Assembly: GCA_015179025.1 (NCBI GenBank)
Contig: WHUX01000038.1
Span: forward strand, 124,001-188,000
Direction of reading: 5' to 3'
Length of the DNA: 64,000 nt
DNA from: Terfezia claveryi
Taxonomy: Eukaryota > Ascomycota > Pezizomycetes > Pezizales > Pezizaceae
Below are positions 57,651-64,000 of this stretch, in pieces; position 1 is the stretch's first letter; every line of letters begins with the position of its first letter. A program made the translations under genes and the position numbers. The notes under the pieces are model-generated. The model ran no database searches. It was not told the origin of the DNA and saw only the letters and a list, made by a program, of their open reading frames with translations.

Positions 57651-59543
57651 TCGGACGACGTAGGTATGCCCTTAATCAATTGGCTCTCTTTTAATTGAAG
57701 TGAGTCAATTGCAACCTGGAATGTGGTATAGAAGTTTGAAAGGAAGCTTGAGAAACAGTAATTGAGATCTTACCACTAAGTAATAAAATCGCTAAGTTAG
57801 AGGAGTGAACATCAGGGGTGAAAAAGGAGAGGCAGAAATAGAGTACTATATGTCATGATAAGTTGGTTCTTGCGGGGTGCTGCCCCACAACAGTTGTTCC
57901 GGTAGCCACTCCACATCCCAGCTCAAGGAACTTTTATATTCAGAGAACATGGTTGGCTCCAAAACCAGTCCACCCTTTTTGCTGTGCAGCACTTGAGGAG
58001 TGTACTCCGTAATTGGGCCATCGTTGTCGGGCGAGACTACTTCTTTAAGCACATTACAGTAGACTGCCAAGAGGTCCCGAAGGGCTAGAGCTGAGCTGTA
58101 AAATAAATATATTATCACAAGATTCCACTACTCGGGCCCACATATTATTTATCTTCAGCCACAGATCCAAGTGCCATCAGCAGCAAATCAGTCGAGGAAC
58201 ATTTGCAACCTGACTACAGAAACACGTACTGTAATGCGTATATTTAGGTAGCTCCAAACCATCACAGCAGGGTACTACCTAGTACCATAGCTTGATACGA
58301 TGCTTGGTTGCTTGGTTGCTTGGTTGCTTGGTTGCTTGGTTGCTTGGTATGTATGTCGCACAAGGCACGGTCAACTGAGGATTTTCAGCTGGCCAAGCCC
58401 AATCTCGGGTCACTCGGAGAAGCTGGTTCTGTACTGAAGTGCTGGGGCTATGTAGTCTAATGGGGGGTCTACATTGATGTTCACTGCCTGCAAATTCACC
58501 GGGAGTGGTTGTGGGAAAGACCGATCTACATACGGAGTATATGTATATACATACCTCACACCTATGTTCCTAGAGCGAAAACTTAGGAGAGCAGCGGCTT
58601 GGTAGTAGTACTCTCACTGCCAGCCGCTCGCGACCTCATATGATCTAGATCTCGTGCAGGACTTTGAGCTGTACAAAGAAATTGTAGGTCCCCCCCCCCA
58701 CCCACTCTCCCCTTTTTTCAATGTATTTTAAAGTGAGCAAGCAATTGACCCAAGTGTTGAGTAAGGGTGCCTCAGTCGGGAGGATAAGAAAGCATGGGGA
58801 TGAATGCACCTGCCAGTGTCCAAGATGACTACTCTCTCGTAAGGTAGAAGAACTACCAGTGCCTTGTCCTTTCCATATTTTTTTGTCAGACCAGTGTCAA
58901 ATGACAGCATAGACATCAATCAGACATCAATCAGCAACTGCGTATGGGAGTATGGGAGCAGCCAAAAACCTTGCCTTGCCTTTCTTCAGATCCCCGAAAT
59001 TCCACACTATCCCCAGCACCAGAGTGAAGCCCCCAAGCAACCCCCTACCACTGCCTCACTCACGCCCACTATCACACTCCTTCGGACTCTCAGACATCTC
59101 CGTTTTTAATTTGGTTTTTCGGATTTCTTTCCTCTGTCATCCTGTTCTCTCCATTTTCTTCCAGTCTCTCCCTCGGAAACAACTGGCCTGTAGAGTACAC
59201 TGATTTCTCGCACACGAATTCGCAGGCCGAAACGTACACACAAGCAACCCCCAAACCTGCTCAGAGACGATCAACTACCGCTAGAACCCCCTGCGAATCG
59301 TGTACCATCATCGGGTTTCTGCGTCCTGTGCCCCAAACTAGGTTGAGCCTGTGGGGCTGAAAACGAACTATCCTACGTTGCGCGATCAGGGGCTCTCTTT
59401 GTAGGAGGTCGTAGCCTCAGTGGTGGTGTAAGCCAGAGACACCCGCAAATTAAGGTTGGAACTTAACGCCTCATATCATCTCTGCATCTGCCCTCATTTT
59501 AAGGGTTCAGGTGGAATGCTAATTTGTCATCGGCAGCAGACAC
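57651..59543. other. Divergent intergenic region UGDH/PIP5K with an octamer microsatellite
   Basis: Carries both promoters. A perfect TGCTTGGT octamer array (six units) lies at 58301-58348, and C8 near 58690. The last 500 bp before 59544 are pyrimidine-rich and probably the PIP5K leader. A 90-codon frame at 57846-58118 on minus has no resemblance to any family. Confidence 0.5.
58301..58348. repeat. TGCTTGGT octamer microsatellite, six perfect units
   Basis: Six uninterrupted copies of TGCTTGGT in 48 bp, in the divergent promoter region of UGDH and PIP5K. Length is likely polymorphic between strains. Confidence 0.95.
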
Positions 59544-62361
59544 ATGCCTCGTTCCGGAGCAACTGGAGTGATGACTGTCCCGAATTCTGGCGAGCATTAT
59601 TCCCAGTGTACGGAGTTCAATCAACCACCACACAAGCATCTCAACAACCATTCTGTCTACACACCTAGTACAAGGTGTGCCGGAGCGTCCGATTACCAGG
59701 GTTTCGCTGCTGAGACCAACAGATACTCACTCGCTAATGGGAGCCTGTCACAAGGCTCAGGTGCCCAAGTATTCAGCACGACTAGAATGTCTTCCATTGA
59801 GAATGCCAACGGTCAAATTCTAGATGGTGAATCTGCCAGGAAGAGTATTCCAAGACATGTACCCGGCAGCTCTGGAGATGACATCCCAAGTATCGGTACA
59901 TTTAGGAATGGGTCACTATTCGGGCCCGTGGTCAACGGAGAGAATGCAGGGCCGATGTCATCATCGCAACCCCCTTCGCTGGTAAACTCTAATAGCCAAC
60001 CTGGCACGAGTTCCACGACGCCAGGTACAAGTGGGTTCCTTGCTGCACCCAGCATCACTCAAGGACAATCTGTAAAATATTCCTCTCCACATACCGTTGT
60101 TTCATCGCAGACACCACCCGCAACTTTTTCCAGCTCCGCTCCTATCCAACCGTCGACACTCCGACAAAGACATACCCTCCAGGTCCCTGCCGTTTCAACG
60201 AAGAACCGAACATCGACAGGGAGCATAACGGATAGTGCCATATCGAGCGGGAGATTCTCTCCTACAGCTACTACAGCACCTCGAAGGGCTTCTATGAGCC
60301 TAGGGAGAAGGGGAACCAGGTCAATGGATAATTATGTTGATGAGATACCACAGGACGAGGATGCTGCCAAAGCGGCAGAAGCGATAATAGCAAAGCGAGA
60401 GAGTAAGAGACGGCGGAAAGAGGAAGAGGAGGATGATAAAGTATTAGTAGGTACCAAGGTGGACATAAATCATGCTAATTGGATCACGGCCTACAATATG
60501 CTTACTGGAATTCGATTTGTGGTATATGATACCACCTTAAATCTGTACTGAAACGCTACTCACTAAATTCGAAATATAGGTGTCGAGAATCAACGCAAAG
60601 ATGTTTAGACCATTGACAGATGCAGACTTTGATGCGAAGCACAAGTTCTCTTTCGACATGTCAGTTGTCATCGTTTTTCTTTTTGTCCACATCAGGAATG
60701 CTGACTATCAATTAGAACTGGTAACGAACTTACACCATCAGCAAAGTATGACTTCAAGTTTAAAGATTACTCACCATGGGTTTTCCGGCACTTGAGACAA
60801 AGCTTTGGTCTTGATCCCGCAGATTATCTCATGTCACTGACCAGCAAGTATATTCTCTCTGAACTGGGCTCCCCCGGGAAGAGTGGCAGCTTTTTCTATT
60901 TTTCCCGGGACTACAAATACATAATAAAGACAATTCGTCATGGCGAGCATCTCTTCCTTCGCCGCAATCTTAAAGAGTATTACCAACACGTAACCGAAAA
61001 CCCAAATACTCTTGTTTCACAGTTTTATGGCCTACACAGAGTAAAAACACCCTTTGGACGCAAGATTCACTTTGTTGTCATGAACAATTTGTTCCCACCA
61101 CACAGAGACATTCACCAAACATACGACCTGAAGGGCTCAACAATTGGCCGAGACTATAGTGAAGAGAAGCTAGTCAAGAATCCACGCGCAACCATGAAGG
61201 ACTTGAACTGGCTAAGACGGGATATGCACCTGGAATTGGGTCCGGCGAAAAAACGTATGTTCCTGGAGCAGGTTGAGAAGGATGTAAGGTTGTTGCAAAA
61301 GATGGGTGTTATGGACTACTCTCTTTTGATTGGTACCCATGATCTCAATCGAGGTAACAAAGATGATATCCGCAACAATGCTCTTAAAGTCTTCCAGCCT
61401 GGAGCTAGCACCAATGTAGAGGACGACCTGGAGAACACTGTGTTGGCAAGAACTCCAAGCAAACTAGAGAATGCACGAAGGGCTCGTGAGTTACGGAAAG
61501 TCATCAACAAGGAGGTACCTGTTACTCTTGATAGGAGCGCGAATAGGCTTCCAGACGAGTATTCGGAGTAAGTCTCTTGATCTAGTGTAGTTTTGTCAAG
61601 TACTAATCGTGATTATACAGGAACAAAAACAGCATTTTCTACAACGATGATGGTGGGCTGAGGGCGACTCATGAGACGGATGAGCCAGGAGAAGTTATTT
61701 ATTATTTGGGTATTATAGACTGTTTAACTCATGTTCGTTCCCCTGGCCTTGTTTGAAATTACCGGTAGAGCTAATTCTTTTGTAGTATGGTTTCATCAAG
61801 AAGGCAGAGCATTTATGGAAAGGACTGACAGCCCCAAAAAATGAGATTTCTGTCAATCCTCCGGGAAGCTATGGAGAGCGTTTCTTTAAATTCATATCCA
61901 GGGTCGTTAAATCACCCGAGGAAGTAATAAGAGAAAAGGAGGCGCGCCGAGAATCGAATTTGGAGAGTGGCCCAGTCGCAGAGGGTGTGGCAAGTCCCGC
62001 TTGGCGGGAAGGAGGGAGTGGAGAAAGAGATGGAGCGAATGAAACCAGTATTCCACAGCGAAAGCCGTTAGCGATGAGATCACCATCGATGGAGAGACAA
62101 GGAGGGGCTACGATATTACCAATCGTGGAGGAGGCCGCGGAAGGAAGCAGTGGACGCAGCCTTAGCAGAAACGGGAGTGGCAGTGACAGCGGAGTCGAAG
62201 AGAGTGCAGCCATATCAGCAGCAGCAGCGAGAAGGTCAGGAGCAGGAGAAGGCGGAAGGGAGCAATACGCAAAGCAACTCCCCGACCGTCATTTCCAAAT
62301 TCAACACAAATACCACAATACGGACGATCTCTCATTCCGAGTTGCAACGGTGTCGTCTTAA
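59544..62361 (+). CDS. MSS4: Phosphatidylinositol-4-phosphate 5-kinase (MSS4/its3 type)
   Basis: Exons 59544..60521, 60580..60659, 60716..61567, 61621..61732 and 61786..62361 total 2598 nt, 865 residues. Makes PI(4,5)P2 at the plasma membrane, upstream of actin and endocytosis. About 300 N-terminal residues are Ser/Thr-rich and disordered, followed by a basic-acidic [11 protein letters not shown] stretch. The kinase core runs [15 protein letters not shown], then [59 protein letters not shown] (glycine-rich loop and Lys), [20 protein letters not shown] (the DLKGS motif), [11 protein letters not shown] (family MDYSLL) and [20 protein letters not shown] (IID metal-binding motif and activation segment, split by intron 4). 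The IRFVVSR join dictates the GTATAT donor over the nearby GTGGTA. A disordered tail follows. Confidence 0.95.
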
Positions 62362-64000
62362 ATACTGGATTACATGGAGTGAGTTTGTCCCTCTCAGCAA
62401 GTATCGTGTACATTAATGCAGCCCTTTGGTATGTGGCATATAGCGACGATGTTTCTCTTTCCAAAACAAAACTCTTTGGCTGCTAGGTTGTCCTTTTTTC
62501 CTCGTGATTTCTCTCGCACTGGCCTGGGCTGTTATCCTTTTTCTCTCCTTGATGTTGGGCATATTCTTATTTGCGTTCAGAGAGTCAAATGATCGTCTGG
62601 ATCGTCTTCTCTTAATGTGTTTTATATCATTCTTGTTTTTCGACAGGATTGTTGAGTCTTTTTGCCTGCTTATACTTACTTTATCCAGCATTTTGCACCT
62701 TTCTCTTTTTTTGCATTATCATTTCCTTGTCTACTCTCCAACTTCTCCCATAGCGCACCCACGATCACCAAACATATGGTGTTCATATTTCCTATGTCCA
62801 ATCCACTTGCTACACTCCCTCCCCAGGAACCACTCACTGAGGAGGTCTATGAAGTCCATCCTCAATAGAGAAACCAAACATTCATTGAAATTTCCCTATA
62901 TCATATTTCCTTTGTTGTCGTCATCAACATTAATTTCTCTTTCTCCGATTTTTACCACATGGGTACTATACTTAGTTATATTTCTTGTTGCGTTTTTGGT
63001 TCACTTTACATCGTCCCTCAAGGAATAGATATCTATCATATCCTCGTTTATTGGGAAACCAAAAAAATATTTAGTACCCTCAGTCAGAGCTTCGAATTCA
63101 TATACCATTGTTATTCTTTCTTGCAGTTTTTCCAGCTTCGTTTTTTTCGTTCATGTGGGGATCGTGTGGGGATTGTGTAGAGAATTATACTGCACACGGA
63201 GATACTCAAATACATTTACAGATTCTCGTGATGTTGTACTTGCCGATTTGGAGCGATTTATAATCACAAGCTACCTGTGATGTGGTAAGACAATCGAGCA
63301 GTTCAGAGTGGGTAGTCGTAACTCCTTGAATCTGTTCAGTCCCACAGCTCACCTTGTTCTGCAGCACTGTCGGAGCTGCATGTAAGACACCACCATCAGA
63401 CGATATTAAATTGAGCAGAAGCATAGCGGCACAAATTGATGCATGCCGCATGCAAACCTGGAAATCTCTCATGTAGTCAACAGATTCATCCGACCCAAGA
63501 AACTGGGCCTCCACAGTGCAACCAGACCAGAAACTTGGAGATACATACACTGCCATTCGAAGCCCATCCCTGTGTCCGGATGCAGTTGGCTGAATGCATG
63601 TGATATATAGGACAACCCTAGGTCTACCACAACCACACACTCTATTGTAAATAGCAAAGACTTTCAACCAGAAAGTAAAGCTCACACTTCTCACCGAAAA
63701 AAATCCGCATAGTGGTACGCAAGAAAAAACAAAAGCAATATGTTGAATATGACCGTTTTTTTCCAGTACACCATATACTCTCACATGCCAACTCTCAATC
63801 AAATAGCGCTCCTCCGCTGATGCCCCACCTATTGGGTATTCTTTCGTTCGACGAAAATTTGTGAGTGATTTCAGATGAGACAGACGTGGAGATGTAAGTA
63901 CGAGACAGCCGCCTAGACAAAAGGAAGAATTTTTGGGAGGGATGAACGATAGAAGCAGATACTGATGGTTGACTGGGGGGCAGAATGACAGGATCAACAT
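62362..64000. other. PIP5K 3' flank, nothing recognised
   Basis: Very T-rich plus strand from 62500 to 63180. Frames at 62504-63028 (+, hydrophobic because of T-rich codons) and 63206-64000 (-, open to the edge) have composition-driven residues and no family features. The second could be the end of a gene beyond the window, but nothing supports it. Confidence 0.4.

Noticed and set aside
62504..63028. 174-codon hydrophobic frame after PIP5K
   Set aside because: Hydrophobicity follows from the T-rich strand; no start context, no family and no conserved pattern.
63206..64000. 264-codon frame open to the right edge on minus
   Set aside because: No recognisable domain and biased composition; an end of a gene outside cannot be excluded but is unsupported.

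Overview
The window is nuclear DNA of a filamentous ascomycete (Pezizomycotina). Genes carry many short introns (about 50-125 nt) with GTNNGT donors and CTAAC/CTAAT branch points, intergenic gaps run up to 5 kb, and several proteins belong to families typical of Pezizomycotina (UsgS-like membrane protein, fungal HAUS1, DUF2263/TIGR02452 PARG-like protein, Q-rich TAF12). Genus cannot be told from the sequence alone. I see no tRNA, rRNA or CRISPR array.

Layout. 0-10 kb: 5' two-thirds of a mitochondrial asparaginyl-tRNA synthetase (minus, runs off the left edge), a ~735-bp TIR element, a PARG-like protein and an ERV1 sulfhydryl oxidase whose 3' end is tandemly duplicated. 10-28 kb: gene-poor, with a two-finger C2H2 factor, an unrecognised protein and an ADH6/7-like NADP alcohol dehydrogenase, all on minus. 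28-36 kb: copper amine oxidase (+), an ER P58IPK/DNAJC3-type co-chaperone (-) and, divergent from it, HAUS1 (+), which shows an apparent frameshift in a C8 run. 36-38 kb: a relic made of 3' fragments of OTU1 (-) and GAA1 (+), head to head. 38-44 kb: CorA-like transporter and a proline-rich protein (both -). 46-48 kb: an isolated Crinkler (CRN) type gene (ubiquitin-like header, P-loop NTPase, PD-(D/E)XK-like domain). 50-62 kb: a conserved housekeeping block with usgS, TAF12 and UDP-glucose dehydrogenase on minus, then a divergent PIP5K (MSS4) on plus.

The genes do not form a cluster with one pathway. The most notable items are the CRN gene with its duplicated intron segment and candidate 12-nt micro-exon; two short motifs (TTCAGGGTAA, 11 exact copies; TGCCAACCAGACTA and close variants, about 10-15 copies) scattered only through non-coding DNA, including around the CRN gene; the OTU1/GAA1 fossil; the TIR element; and coding oddities (Asp for Glu in the PARG motif, insertions in ERV1 and the ADH zinc lobe). 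Exon coordinates were worked out by hand from splice signals, reading frame and family conservation; most spliced models close to an exact multiple of three.
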